From the IMG/VR virus record IMGVR_UViG_3300033153_009650, positions 25,130 through 89,129 of that record: a DNA stretch of 64,000 bases. One strand, 5' to 3'. This document shows, piece by piece, positions 32,732 to 41,325 of this stretch. The position numbers and the translations under genes were made by a program. The notes under the pieces are model-generated. The model ran no database searches. It saw only the letters and a list, made by a program, of their open reading frames with translations, and had not been told where the DNA came from. The DNA is from a virus. Positions within the stretch are counted from its first letter, which is position 1, and every line of letters starts with the position of its first letter.

Positions 32732-32852
32732 ATGGTCGATATATTATAAACGCTTCCTGAAGAAAATTACTAAGAGAAGAAGGAGAAGAATTGGGAAGTT
32801 TTTATTAGATGAAACTCCAATTAAAAACGAATATTGTGGATGGAGTGTTTAA
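32697..32852 (+). CDS. 51-residue basic protein
   Basis: Starts MAEKPEKISRYEWSIYYKRF, then a very basic run (KKITKRRRRRIGKFLLDE). AGAGGTAAG ribosome site within the previous gene; stop overlaps the ATG of the sigma-like gene (TAATG). Possibly RNA- or DNA-binding and translationally coupled to it. Confidence 0.5.
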   Translation: MAEKPEKISRYEWSIYYKRFLKKITKRRRRRIGKFLLDETPIKNEYCGWSV

Positions 32853-33340
32853 TGGAAGTTGATCAAGCAATATCGATTGCACGAAGTTTGAGTAATAGGT
32901 TTTATCATACTCATAATATGATTCCTCATCTGGAGCAGGAGGATTATACACAAGATTGTCTTGTAGCTTGGTTAAGATATAAGAATATGAATTTTGCTTG
33001 TATAGATACTTTCCGAGATCATGCTCCCCTGAGTAGAAAGTATGCAAGAGAGGGAAAGCCTGTTCCTATTCATATTAATAGAGAAATTTTAGATTATGAT
33101 AGTTACTCAGAAGTGGAAGGAAATCTTGATTTATATTTTATTCAGAGGGCAATGAGAAAGCTACCTGATAGGATATATCAGGTATTGGATATGTATTATT
33201 TCCAACATATGTCTTTGTTGGAAATAGGTTTATTAATGGGATTTACTGAAAGTCGAGCATTGCAAATCAAGGCTGAAGGAATTAAAATATTGAAAAGGAA
33301 ACTTAATGGGAATGGTTGCAAGACAACAATTAGTCACTGA
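32852..33340 (+). CDS. Sigma-factor-like protein
   Basis: 162 residues from an ATG seven bases after GGAG. LEQEDYTQDCLVAWLRYKNM resembles sigma region 2 (DLxQE helix). RAMRKLPDRIYQVLDMYYFQ followed by HMSLLEIGLLMGFTESRALQ and KAEGIKILKRKL is a typical sigma region 4 with helix-turn-helix for -35 binding. The central part is short. It could direct host RNA polymerase to late promoters, or be a sigma-like DNA-binding protein. Unusual place, inside the head gene operon. Overlaps the next gene by 35 bases. Confidence 0.72.
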   Translation: MEVDQAISIARSLSNRFYHTHNMIPHLEQEDYTQDCLVAWLRYKNMNFACIDTFRDHAPLSRKYAREGKPVPIHINREILDYDSYSEVEGNLDLYFIQRAMRKLPDRIYQVLDMYYFQHMSLLEIGLLMGFTESRALQIKAEGIKILKRKLNGNGCKTTISH

Positions 33341-34349
33341 TGTAATAATGAACGAGGTCATTCAGCCAAGAGTGACTATCAATACTGTCTTGAATATAGA
33401 TCCTTCGAGAACATTAACTCTGAGGAAGGCGTTTGAGAAGGACGCTATTCGTCGGTTTAAGTTTATCCAAAGAGTTATAAAAAGAGCCATTGTAGATCTG
33501 GATTGTTTTGGATTAAGTAAAGAGAATCCTATTCTTATTCTTGCCAAAACGGCAGAAGGTATTAGGACATGGCAAGTGTCAAGAATGCAACGACAAGCAA
33601 TTATGACTGTTGATGAGGCAATGAAGTCGATGGCAGCCAGGCAATTTGCCTTTCGAACTTCCGCTGGTAAAGTAGAAGGATTTATGTCCTGGTTAAATGA
33701 GATGGAAGAAAGAAGCGTTCTTCAAGTCGTTCGTAGACCAGGGCTAAGACAAGGAACAGGCGCTTGGTCGGATATGTATATTCAATCAGCATATCAGAAA
33801 GGGATATTGAGAGGACGTCATGAGTTGAGAAACGCCGGGTTAAAAGATATTCCTCGATATAGTTCTCAGGAAGCAGTGAGTGCGATGTTTAATAAGCCAT
33901 TTCATGCTGAGAGAGTGGGTTTGTTGATGACCAGAACCTTTAATGAACTTAAAGGTATTACTCAAGCAATGGATATGGATATAAGCCGAACTTTAGCTCA
34001 AGGTATGGCGGAAGGAAGAAATCCTCGAGCTATTGCTTATGATCTTGCTGGTAAGAAAGGAATAGTAAAAAAGATTGGGATTAACCGAGCAAGAACATTA
34101 GCCAGAACAGAAATAATCAGAGCTCATCATTCTGCTAATGTCCAGGAGTATAGAGATGCACAAATAGAAGGAGTTCGGGTTAAAGCGGAGTGGAGCACAG
34201 CGGGTGTTGGTGTATGCCCTATATGCACATCAATGGAGGGTGAGATATTTACTATTGATCGAATTGAAACGATGATTCCCGCACATCCAAATTGCAGATG
34301 CGTAGCGTTACCTGTGGTCAAGTTGCCAAAAGGTAGAGTATATAAATAA
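33306..34349 (+). CDS. Head morphogenesis protein (SPP1 gp7 / Mu F type)
   Basis: 347 residues. The C-terminal domain is characteristic: GINRARTLARTEIIRAHHSA, then VCPICTSMEGEIFTIDRIET and IPAHPNCRCVALPV. The N-terminal 200 residues are helical. This minor capsid protein binds the portal and is needed for infectious heads. AAAGGAAAC ribosome site. Confidence 0.88.
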   Translation: MGMVARQQLVTDVIMNEVIQPRVTINTVLNIDPSRTLTLRKAFEKDAIRRFKFIQRVIKRAIVDLDCFGLSKENPILILAKTAEGIRTWQVSRMQRQAIMTVDEAMKSMAARQFAFRTSAGKVEGFMSWLNEMEERSVLQVVRRPGLRQGTGAWSDMYIQSAYQKGILRGRHELRNAGLKDIPRYSSQEAVSAMFNKPFHAERVGLLMTRTFNELKGITQAMDMDISRTLAQGMAEGRNPRAIAYDLAGKKGIVKKIGINRARTLARTEIIRAHHSANVQEYRDAQIEGVRVKAEWSTAGVGVCPICTSMEGEIFTIDRIETMIPAHPNCRCVALPVVKLPKGRVYK

Positions 34350-34359
34350 AAGGATAAAT

Positions 34360-34491
34360 ATGAATCTCCCTTGGGTGCGATGTAAAAGATGTAAAAGAAA
34401 ACTCTTTCGAGGAGAAGTAGTTAAAATTGAAATCAAATGTTCCAAGTGTGGTTGTGTTCAGATAATTCGAGGAGGAAAAGAAAACACTTGA
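34360..34491 (+). CDS. com: Com-like zinc-finger protein
   Basis: 43 residues: VRCKRCKRKLFRGEVVKIEI then KCSKCGCVQIIRGG. Cys8, Cys11, Cys27 and Cys30 form a zinc finger of the Mu Com family, whose founding member activates translation of the DNA modification gene mom. Here no mom gene is next to it. The last gene before a strong terminator. It may be an RNA-binding regulator of some phage message; several Com relatives occur in phage head regions, so function may differ. Confidence 0.7.
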   Translation: MNLPWVRCKRCKRKLFRGEVVKIEIKCSKCGCVQIIRGGKENT

Positions 34492-34564
34492 TTTATTGAA
34501 AAAACTTTATTAATATACAGAAAATTAGAGAGTGGTTCAACCGCCTTAAGACCCAGAGGCTTAC

Positions 34565-34612
34565 AAAGCCCAGTTTCCTGAGATATTATTTCTTAGGAGT
34601 TTGGGCTTTTTT
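34565..34612 (+). terminator. Strong intrinsic terminator
   Basis: AAAGCCCAxxxxCCTxAG / CTxAGGxxxxTGGGCTTTTTT-type stem of about 13 pairs with an AT loop and six or more T residues. Ends the packaging and head-assembly unit before the DUF2213-capsid unit. The other part of the 34492-34626 gap holds no gene. Confidence 0.85.
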
Positions 34613-34626
34613 ATTGGGGGAATAAA

Positions 34627-34671
34627 ATGCTTACAGAAAATACAGTTAAGAAAATTGGAAGTCAATGGTGA
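34627..34671 (+). other. In-frame start of the DUF2213 gene, ended by TGA
   Basis: ATG with GGGGG upstream reads MLTENTVKKIGSQW then TGA, then continues in the same frame into VVHGHPKKPGSKTDKP of the next entry. The first part looks like the natural N-terminus of that protein. The TGA could be a nonsense mutation bypassed by restart at the adjacent GTG, a readthrough codon, or a recoded Cys/Sec/Trp codon. Confidence 0.5.
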
Positions 34672-36378
34672 GTGGTTCATGGGCACCCGAAGAAACCCGG
34701 GAGCAAGACTGATAAACCAAAAGGAACTATCATTAAATGTTTTCCAACAAAGAAGGAGGCGGATGCAATGCACAAAGCTATAATGGCAAATACTAAATTA
34801 CAAATTCTTGAATCATTTACTATTAACATGCCCTTACGAAAAGAGATGTTTGAAGATCGGGAACATCTGGTAGCTCCTGTTATCGCTATTGTTGAGGGTG
34901 TTCATAATGGTCTGTATTATCCAGAAGAAGAGATAGGAAAGTTTGCAGAAGCCTGGAATGGAATTCCCCTTCTTGTTGGTCATCCAAAAGATGTTGATGG
35001 GCATTCTGTTTCTGCCAATACACCTGAAATTATAGAAGAGAATGCCGTTGGTAGATTTTTCAATGTCTATATGGAAGAAGGAAAGTTAAAGGGCGAAATC
35101 TGGCTTGATGTTAAAAAGACGAAGGAAGTCAATCCAGCTGTATTAGATATTATTAATGGAGACGGACAACTTGAAGTGTCAACTGGTTTATGGACTGAAG
35201 ATGAAAACACAAGTGGTGAATGGAAGGGTGAAAAGTATGAGGCGATTATGAGGGGCCATCGCCCAGATCATTTAGCTCTCCTTCCTGGAGGAGAAGGGGC
35301 TTGTAATTGGGAAGATGGTTGTGGCGTTCGCGTAAATACTAAGGAAGGAGGTGAAGAAGTGGATGATAAAGAATTATTCGAGAAGTTAGAGGCTGAGGGC
35401 AAGAAGTCTGGTGAAGCTCCAAATAAGTTTAAATTAATGTTCATCAAACTTGCTAACAAATTGGGTTATAAAACTTCAGAGGTTTCACATAACGAAATCT
35501 ATGGCCGGTTATCAGATATGATTGGTAGTAGTAATATGGAGGTAGGATCAAAAGGGCCTTATCGTTATGTGAATAGTGTTTTCGATAATTATTTTATTTA
35601 CGAAGAACACATGGAAGGGGAGGCTTCTAAATTGTTCAGGCAGGATTATAGAATCAATGCGGATGACGAGATTAAGTTCGTTGATGAGCCTGTACAAGTG
35701 AAGAAGGAAATTAAGTATGTTAAACTTTCAACAGAGAAAGGAGGAACAAAGACTATGGAGAAAAATGAAAACTGCTGCAAGGAATTAATTGATTCTTTGA
35801 TAGCAAACGATGCGGTTCAATTTGTGGAAGATGATCGCAAGTGGTTGGAAACTCTTGAGGAAGATCAACTGAAGAAATTTGAGCCGGTGGTTGATGAGGA
35901 CGCTGTGGCCAAAGCCAAGAGAGATCAAGATCTTGCGATTCAGGCAGCCAAGGAAGAGGGTATTGCAGAAGGGAAGGCTTTGAAGGATAATGAACCTAAT
36001 CCTAATGCAAATCCGGACTCTAAACCGGGCGGAGAATCTACTCCTGATCCACAGACTGCCGAGGAGTTCATTGAGAATGCTCCTGAAGGCATTCGAGAAA
36101 CCTTGCAGCGTTCCTATAAACGGGACCAGGAATTGAAAGCCAATTTGGTTAAAAGCTTGCTCGCCATTAAGAGAAATACCTTCACAGAGGAACAGCTCAA
36201 TAGCAAGACAATGGATGAATTGGAGAGTTTGGCAAAGTTAGCCGATGTTCCGGCTGATTATTCAGGTAAGGGTGGAGCCCCTGTGGAGAATGAAGTAAAG
36301 GACAATGAGAGACATGAAGATGGCACCGGTGTTCCGGATATGCCTACCTTGCAATTGGGTAATTCGGCAAATGTTTAA
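34672..36378 (+). CDS. DUF2213 protein (prohead protease/scaffold-like)
   Basis: 568 residues counted from the GTG right after the in-frame TGA; with the upstream part it would be 583. HGHPKKPGSKTDKPKGTIIK then CFPTKKEADAMHKAIMA opens it, and the DUF2213 core has IPLLVGHPKDVDGHSVSANT, ENAVGRFFNV, LEVSTGLWTEDE and RGHRPDHLALLPGG. A long acidic region and a coiled tail (about 330-568) resemble a scaffold. Proteins of this kind lie before the capsid gene and are thought to process or scaffold the prohead. Confidence 0.78.
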   Translation: MVHGHPKKPGSKTDKPKGTIIKCFPTKKEADAMHKAIMANTKLQILESFTINMPLRKEMFEDREHLVAPVIAIVEGVHNGLYYPEEEIGKFAEAWNGIPLLVGHPKDVDGHSVSANTPEIIEENAVGRFFNVYMEEGKLKGEIWLDVKKTKEVNPAVLDIINGDGQLEVSTGLWTEDENTSGEWKGEKYEAIMRGHRPDHLALLPGGEGACNWEDGCGVRVNTKEGGEEVDDKELFEKLEAEGKKSGEAPNKFKLMFIKLANKLGYKTSEVSHNEIYGRLSDMIGSSNMEVGSKGPYRYVNSVFDNYFIYEEHMEGEASKLFRQDYRINADDEIKFVDEPVQVKKEIKYVKLSTEKGGTKTMEKNENCCKELIDSLIANDAVQFVEDDRKWLETLEEDQLKKFEPVVDEDAVAKAKRDQDLAIQAAKEEGIAEGKALKDNEPNPNANPDSKPGGESTPDPQTAEEFIENAPEGIRETLQRSYKRDQELKANLVKSLLAIKRNTFTEEQLNSKTMDELESLAKLADVPADYSGKGGAPVENEVKDNERHEDGTGVPDMPTLQLGNSANV

Positions 36379-36396
36379 TAATGTTTGGTTGGTAAC

Positions 36397-36442
36397 TTTT
36401 TAACACAATAAAATTTAAATGAAGGAGGTAACTTAGTTATGG
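36397..36442 (+). repeat. 46-bp duplicated leader, copy 1
   Basis: Identical to 36902-36947. Starts TTTTTAACACAATAAAA and ends with the ATGG of the decoration gene. It contains GAAGGAGGTAAC and a five-codon frame ATG AAG GAG GTA ACT TAG that covers the ribosome site. Confidence 0.9.
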
Positions 36443-36891
36443 CAAGTAAAACGATTTTGTTAAAAGGAGATCCTCTGCGGAAGGAATATGAATGCGGAGG
36501 GACAATTACTCCAGGCCATCTTTGCAAACTGAATACCGACGGAGATGCGGTGGTTCATTCGGATGCGGGAAAAACAGCTTCTAAATTGTTTGCGATTGAG
36601 AACGCTCTTCAAGGAGACGAAATTGGAGATGATTATTCTGATGGCGATCGCGGTCAGTTTGTTGCTGCACGGCAAGGAGACGAGATTTATGCCTGGCTGG
36701 CAGATGGAGAAACAGCGGTTATTGAAAGCTATCTGGAGTCAGCGGGAGATGGAACTCTCCAAGTATATGCAGCCAGTTCTGCTGGAGCTGTTGAATATCC
36801 AAATAGCATCGTAGGTAAAGCTCTTGAAGCTTTGGATCTTTCAGCCTCGGCAATATCTGCTGCTGCCAGGATTAAAATCGAGGTCATGTAA
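36439..36891 (+). CDS. Capsid decoration protein-like (DUF2190-like)
   Basis: 150 residues. ASKTILLKGDPLRKEYECGG, then GTITPGHLCKLNTDGDAVVH and DRGQFVAARQGDEIYAWLAD and ALEALDLSASA. Beta-rich, with the pattern of small head decoration proteins encoded before major capsid genes. Strong AAGGAGG site in a leader identical to that of the capsid gene, so both should be highly expressed. Confidence 0.72.
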   Translation: MASKTILLKGDPLRKEYECGGTITPGHLCKLNTDGDAVVHSDAGKTASKLFAIENALQGDEIGDDYSDGDRGQFVAARQGDEIYAWLADGETAVIESYLESAGDGTLQVYAASSAGAVEYPNSIVGKALEALDLSASAISAAARIKIEVM

Positions 36892-36901
36892 ACAAGTTCA
36901 T

Positions 36902-36947
36902 TTTTTAACACAATAAAATTTAAATGAAGGAGGTAACTTAGTTATGG
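36902..36947 (+). repeat. 46-bp duplicated leader, copy 2
   Basis: Exact copy of 36397-36442, ending with the ATGG of the major capsid gene. Keeping both copies identical suggests selection or gene conversion for equal, strong translation. Confidence 0.9.
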
Positions 36948-37915
36948 ATCTTATTTATAAAGGAAAGGCTGTTGGTGATGTGGCAATGAAATTGCTACAG
37001 TCAAATTTCAACATCAACGCTTTAAGAACAAATGATGTCTTGCTCTATGACGAATGGAAGGTTATTGATAAGGCGGTTTTAAAAGCGGCAACGCAAAGAC
37101 TGCTTGGTATTGGCGATCTTCAGAGTCGTGGACTGACATATGACATTCCAAATGGTCTGGCAAAGACGGTTTTGGCGTGGCAGGATTCGTCTGATCTTGA
37201 AGATGCATCCATGAGTATGGATGGTATTACCAGAGGTCAAAGAGATCGGCCGGAATTTGATATCAACTATATTCCTCTGCCAATTATCCATTATGATTTT
37301 TCTTACTCAGTTAGGGAAATTCAACAGAGCAGAGATGGTAGTATGCCTTTGGATACCACCACGTCAGAGTTGGCGGCAAGAAAGGTAATTGAGAAAGCCG
37401 AAACAATTTTATTCCAAGGCTCAAGTTCCTACAAGTTTGGCGGAGGAACCATTTATGGTTATCAGGATGCTCCCCAAAGGAATACCGGTAGCTTGACTGC
37501 TAATTGGGATGACAGTGCAGCTTCCGGAGCAACCATTCTGGCTGACGTTCTTGCCATGAAGCAGGCTTCCATAGATGCGTATCATTTCGGACCCTGGGTA
37601 CTTTATATTCCCACAAATTTTGAGTCGGCAATTGATGATGATTTCAAAGCCAATTCCGATAAGTCCATTCGGACAAGGTTACTTGAAATTGCAGGGTTGT
37701 CCGATATCAAAGTTGCAGACTTCTTGAGTTCCGATAATGTGGTTCTGGTGCAAATGACTACTGATGTTGTCAGGCTTGTTAATGGTCTGGCTATTACCAC
37801 AGTACAATGGGATTCTGAAGGTGGGATGCAAGCCAATTTTAAGGTTATGATGATCATGGTTCCTCAGATCCGTAATGACCAGAATAACAGGTCCGGTATT
37901 GTACACTATACCTAA
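36944..37915 (+). CDS. Major capsid protein, encapsulin-like HK97 fold
   Basis: 323 residues. GVISTR-like features of encapsulin relatives are seen as: DEWKVIDKAVLKAATQRLLG, IPLPIIHYDFSYSVREIQQS, ARKVIEKAETILFQGSSSYK, IYGYQDAPQRNTGSLTA, YIPTNFESAIDDDFKANSDK and WDSEGGMQANFKVMMIMVPQ. Position after decoration and DUF2213 genes supports this. It forms the icosahedral shell. Confidence 0.8.
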   Translation: MDLIYKGKAVGDVAMKLLQSNFNINALRTNDVLLYDEWKVIDKAVLKAATQRLLGIGDLQSRGLTYDIPNGLAKTVLAWQDSSDLEDASMSMDGITRGQRDRPEFDINYIPLPIIHYDFSYSVREIQQSRDGSMPLDTTTSELAARKVIEKAETILFQGSSSYKFGGGTIYGYQDAPQRNTGSLTANWDDSAASGATILADVLAMKQASIDAYHFGPWVLYIPTNFESAIDDDFKANSDKSIRTRLLEIAGLSDIKVADFLSSDNVVLVQMTTDVVRLVNGLAITTVQWDSEGGMQANFKVMMIMVPQIRNDQNNRSGIVHYT

Positions 37916-37954
37916 ACAACGAAAACCCTTTAACCATAAGGGAGGTTTTATCTT

Positions 37955-38575
37955 ATGGCTTTATATAGATTAAAAAGAGGATGCGGACCTCATCGTAAAA
38001 AGGTTGAGGGCGTGATGAAGAAGCTCGTTCCTGGAGACGAAGTTGAATTGACTTCTCAAGAGGTTGTTGCGTTTAAAGATAAGTTCGAGCTTGTAGGCCC
38101 GCCGCCCCCAGATCCTGAAGATCAGATTCCTTTGGTTGGATTAACTCTTCAGCATCAAGGGGGAGGGAAGTACAATGTTTTTAATGAGGCAACAAAAGAG
38201 TTTATCAATGATGAACTTCTGACAAAGAAAGAGGCGGAATCTCTTATCTCTGATGTTGCTAAAGCAGAGGAAGGAATTGAACCGGGGAAAGATTCTGTGC
38301 TTGGCAAATTGCTTTTTAACCTTCGTAATAAAGAAGAGAAAGAAGATACTCCTAATCTTGACGAAGAGAATATGCCGGTAGATAAAGAAAATCAAGAACA
38401 AAAGAAAGACGAGGAGACGGTAGAAGATGGCCCGGAACCAAAAAATGATAAGGAAACAAAGAAGGATGAATCCACCAAAGTGGAAAGTCCCAAAGATTTG
38501 GCCGGGAAGAACCGTGTTCCTCGTAGGCGGAGGTCCGTCTCTAAAAAAGGTAAATCTAAGTCTAATAAAAAATGA
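37955..38575 (+). CDS. Head-associated protein with low-complexity tail
   Basis: 206 residues. The N-terminal 60 residues (LYRLKRGCGPHRKKVEGVMK, PGDEVELTSQEVVAFKDKFE) look like a small beta domain common after capsid genes. The rest is increasingly charged, with a run of Lys/Glu/Asp and a final RRRR and KKGKSKSNKK. The last 149 bases are also read in another frame as the start of the following gene. Confidence 0.6.
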   Translation: MALYRLKRGCGPHRKKVEGVMKKLVPGDEVELTSQEVVAFKDKFELVGPPPPDPEDQIPLVGLTLQHQGGGKYNVFNEATKEFINDELLTKKEAESLISDVAKAEEGIEPGKDSVLGKLLFNLRNKEEKEDTPNLDEENMPVDKENQEQKKDEETVEDGPEPKNDKETKKDESTKVESPKDLAGKNRVPRRRRSVSKKGKSKSNKK

Positions 38576-39089
38576 AAGAGTGATAGGTATTAATAACGCC
38601 TATCAATTAGGATCTTGGGTAGATGTGTGTTGGTTTACCGATTCAAGATGGTTCGATTGGCATAAAGAGAAACTTCTTAATTTTGCTGGTTTGAAAGTCC
38701 ACTGTGTCAATCGTCTAAAATATGTTGGTTGGCTTAAACGTTTGCTTAGAGGGAAACCAATGGGAATAGAAAAGAATCCCGGAGTAGTTTCCTGGAATAA
38801 ATGTAGTGGATCAAGTGCAATAAATCTTGCATATCATTTTGGGGCTAAGAGAGTTGTATTGATCGGGTATGATATGCAACGGGTAGACGATGAAGCCAAC
38901 TGGCACAGCGACCATCCATATCCCAAGAAAGATCCTTATGATAATTTCTTAAAATGTTTTCCATCGATTGCTAAAGACGCCGAGGAGTTAGGGCTTGAGA
39001 TCATTAACGCGACTCCCGGGAGCTTAATTGATGTTTTTCCAATTACGACATTAGAGGAGGCTATCCATGCAAGCAATGTCTCAACATAA
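38427..39089 (+). CDS. DUF115/MptE-like protein (Maf glycosyltransferase-related)
   Basis: 220 residues. TVFLVGGGPSLKKVNLSLIK (nucleotide-binding GGGPSL motif), VIGINNAYQLGSWVDVCWFT, then SSAINLAYHFGAKRVVLIGYDM. This matches the DUF115 family, which includes pterin pyrophosphokinase-like enzymes and flagellin-modifying Maf glycosyltransferases. Beside the sugar island it may transfer or handle a sugar. It overlaps the preceding gene by 149 bases. Confidence 0.7.
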   Translation: MARNQKMIRKQRRMNPPKWKVPKIWPGRTVFLVGGGPSLKKVNLSLIKNERVIGINNAYQLGSWVDVCWFTDSRWFDWHKEKLLNFAGLKVHCVNRLKYVGWLKRLLRGKPMGIEKNPGVVSWNKCSGSSAINLAYHFGAKRVVLIGYDMQRVDDEANWHSDHPYPKKDPYDNFLKCFPSIAKDAEELGLEIINATPGSLIDVFPITTLEEAIHASNVST

Positions 39090-39213
39090 GTATGAACCAA
39101 AACAAATTGCTACAATGGTCCCAGAAGGTAAGGAAGAACAGCTTAAAAACTTTCGATTGAAACAAGGGAACAGAGTATCCGTGAGAAATGAATGGGCAAG
39201 TGGCTCAATTTAA
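39067..39213 (+). CDS. 48-residue small protein
   Basis: MQAMSQHKYEPKQIATMVPE then GKEEQLKNFRLKQGNRVSVR. GAGGAGG site; starts inside the previous gene. The segment MVPEGKEEQLKNFRLKQGNRVSV seems like a conserved motif but the function is unknown. Confidence 0.55.
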   Translation: MQAMSQHKYEPKQIATMVPEGKEEQLKNFRLKQGNRVSVRNEWASGSI

Positions 39214-39289
39214 AGCTATTGCAGTTAGACCAAATGGTAAAATAACATTGAAAATGCTTGGATTTGTAAGAAAGAAACATCCAAAATAA
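39188..39289 (+). CDS. 33-residue small ORF
   Basis: MNGQVAQFKAIAVRPNGKIT then LKMLGFVRKKHPK. It begins in the end of the 48-residue gene, without a clear ribosome site. Basic. Low confidence. Confidence 0.3.
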   Translation: MNGQVAQFKAIAVRPNGKITLKMLGFVRKKHPK

Positions 39290-39372
39290 CAGTTTCTTTT
39301 TAAAAACCTATATACTGATATAGATTATGCGGAGAAGATTGATTGTAGACAGTATTTCATAAGGATTTCGCT

Positions 39373-41325
39373 ATGAAAATAGGTTGGTTTATTGAAGAAA
39401 ATAATTTAGTTGCCGAAGCTCTCATGCAAGAAATGGAAAAGGATGAACATTTGATCAATGAGATGGGAGAAATTACCATCGTCTTGTCTATTGATCAATT
39501 TAATTATCCAGAAGAAAAATCTGTTCAAAGGAAAAGAACTCCAAGAAAAAAGGTTCTAAGAATAAAAGAAAAAGAGATCGAAGATATTCCAATAAGTATA
39601 GCAATGACTAACTATAATCATGAGCGATATATCAAGGCGGCAATCAAGAGTGTTGTTAAGCAAACTCATAAAAATTGGGAATTAATTATAGTAGAAGACA
39701 ATTCTACTGATGGATCTCTTCAGGCTATTGAAGAATGTATTGTTAAATGTGGAATAGAAAAAAAGGTTAATGTAATTAAGCATGATCAGAATAAAGGTTA
39801 TGGAGCAAGTTTAGGAGAGTCAATTACGGCTGCTACAAATGACTTGGTCGTTATCCTTGATTCAGATGATGCTTTATATACTAATACAGTTTTTCAGACG
39901 TGTATTAACACTCATCAAAACCATCCAGAAGCTTCAATGACATATAGTAATTTTATAGTTTGCCACGATGATTTGAAAATGAAGATAGATAAAAAAGGAA
40001 AACCTCTTCAAACAAAGTCAAGACAAATCGAGGAGGGAGAAGATTGGTTAGATCGTTCTCCAAAAACAGGAGAAGTCCTTAGAACAAATTTGCCAATCAG
40101 TCATCTAAAAGTATTAAAACGAAAATTTTATGATTTGACAGAAGGCATAGACCCTGCTCTTAAAAAGACAGTAGATAAAGATTTGGTTTTAAAATTAGAG
40201 GAAGTAGGAAAACTTATTTACATAGACAAGCCTTTATTATTATATCGAAAGCATACAGGTTCTATGAATGCGGTTTATCATCGTTCCAGTACAAAAGACA
40301 AACAGAAAATCATAAATGCTCGACATCAAATATTTAATAGTACTTTGAAGAGAAGGGCTAAACAGAAAGAAACTAATTTATGTATATTTATTGATGGGTC
40401 AAGAAGAAATGCGATAAGAAGAATGTTTTCTTACTGGAGATCTCAAGGGGCTGTTTTAGTCGCTCATCCAACGGAGGCTAATGTCCAATTTTCTACAGCA
40501 AGAAAATCTATCAAATCTAATTTGCCAACACTATTACGATTGGATGGAATTTATTACGACAAGGATTTGGACTATAGAATAAAAAATGAGGGCATTAGTC
40601 AGTCACATTCTTTTGTAGAAGCCATTGTGTATCAAAGCGATTGCTCTCGATCAATGTGTGAAAGGTATCTTCTTGAAAGGAAAACAAATTATCATCAAAT
40701 AATACATAATGGGGTTGATAAATCAAATTGGTATAATCCGGCCGATCATGAGGGAATTAATGTTGTTTCCTGTTCTAAGTGGCGTAGGATAAAAAGATTG
40801 CCTGAGATGATTGAGATATTTAAGGCGTTCCGAAAAGTTTATCCTGAAGCAAAGCTTCATATAATAGGGGAAATGGCCAGAGGAGGAAAGAAAATCTCTT
40901 CTGAGAATGTCATTTATTATGGATCTCAATCATTAGAAAAAATTAAAGAAATATATCGAACTGGAGATATAGCCTTGCATTTATGTAAAAAAGATTCTTG
41001 CCCAAGTAATGTTCCTGAATCAATAGCTGCCGGAATACCTGTTGTCACCACTAATCTTTGTGGAGGGGCAACGGAAATGTGCGAGCTTGTAGAAGGGTGT
41101 AAGATTGTCTATGAAGGGGAACAAGATTTTAAACCAGATTATATCTATCGAGATTCTTATAATGAAATGTCAAAGAAGACAGAAGAAAGTTTTGTAGAAG
41201 CAATGGTTAGTATTATACAGAATAAAATTCGAGTAGAATTACCAGAACAACTATCAATTGAATATGTCGCTCAAAAGTATTTAACAATGATGGAGGGAAT
41301 ATGTCAAAAAAAAGCTATAAACTAA
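39373..41325 (+). CDS. Two-domain glycosyltransferase, GT2 plus GT4
   Basis: 650 residues. Residues about 70-300 are a GT-A glycosyltransferase of family 2: ISIAMTNYNHERYIKAAIKS, LIIVEDNSTDGS, and LVVILDSDDALY with the DxD. Residues about 335-630 look like GT-B (GT4): HNGVDKSNWYNPAD, AKLHIIGEMARGG, SCPSNVPESIAAGIPVVTTN with the Glu of the EX7E motif. Such fusions build two successive sugar links. First gene of the island; the start follows AAGGATTTCGCT. Confidence 0.85.
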   Translation: MKIGWFIEENNLVAEALMQEMEKDEHLINEMGEITIVLSIDQFNYPEEKSVQRKRTPRKKVLRIKEKEIEDIPISIAMTNYNHERYIKAAIKSVVKQTHKNWELIIVEDNSTDGSLQAIEECIVKCGIEKKVNVIKHDQNKGYGASLGESITAATNDLVVILDSDDALYTNTVFQTCINTHQNHPEASMTYSNFIVCHDDLKMKIDKKGKPLQTKSRQIEEGEDWLDRSPKTGEVLRTNLPISHLKVLKRKFYDLTEGIDPALKKTVDKDLVLKLEEVGKLIYIDKPLLLYRKHTGSMNAVYHRSSTKDKQKIINARHQIFNSTLKRRAKQKETNLCIFIDGSRRNAIRRMFSYWRSQGAVLVAHPTEANVQFSTARKSIKSNLPTLLRLDGIYYDKDLDYRIKNEGISQSHSFVEAIVYQSDCSRSMCERYLLERKTNYHQIIHNGVDKSNWYNPADHEGINVVSCSKWRRIKRLPEMIEIFKAFRKVYPEAKLHIIGEMARGGKKISSENVIYYGSQSLEKIKEIYRTGDIALHLCKKDSCPSNVPESIAAGIPVVTTNLCGGATEMCELVEGCKIVYEGEQDFKPDYIYRDSYNEMSKKTEESFVEAMVSIIQNKIRVELPEQLSIEYVAQKYLTMMEGICQKKAIN

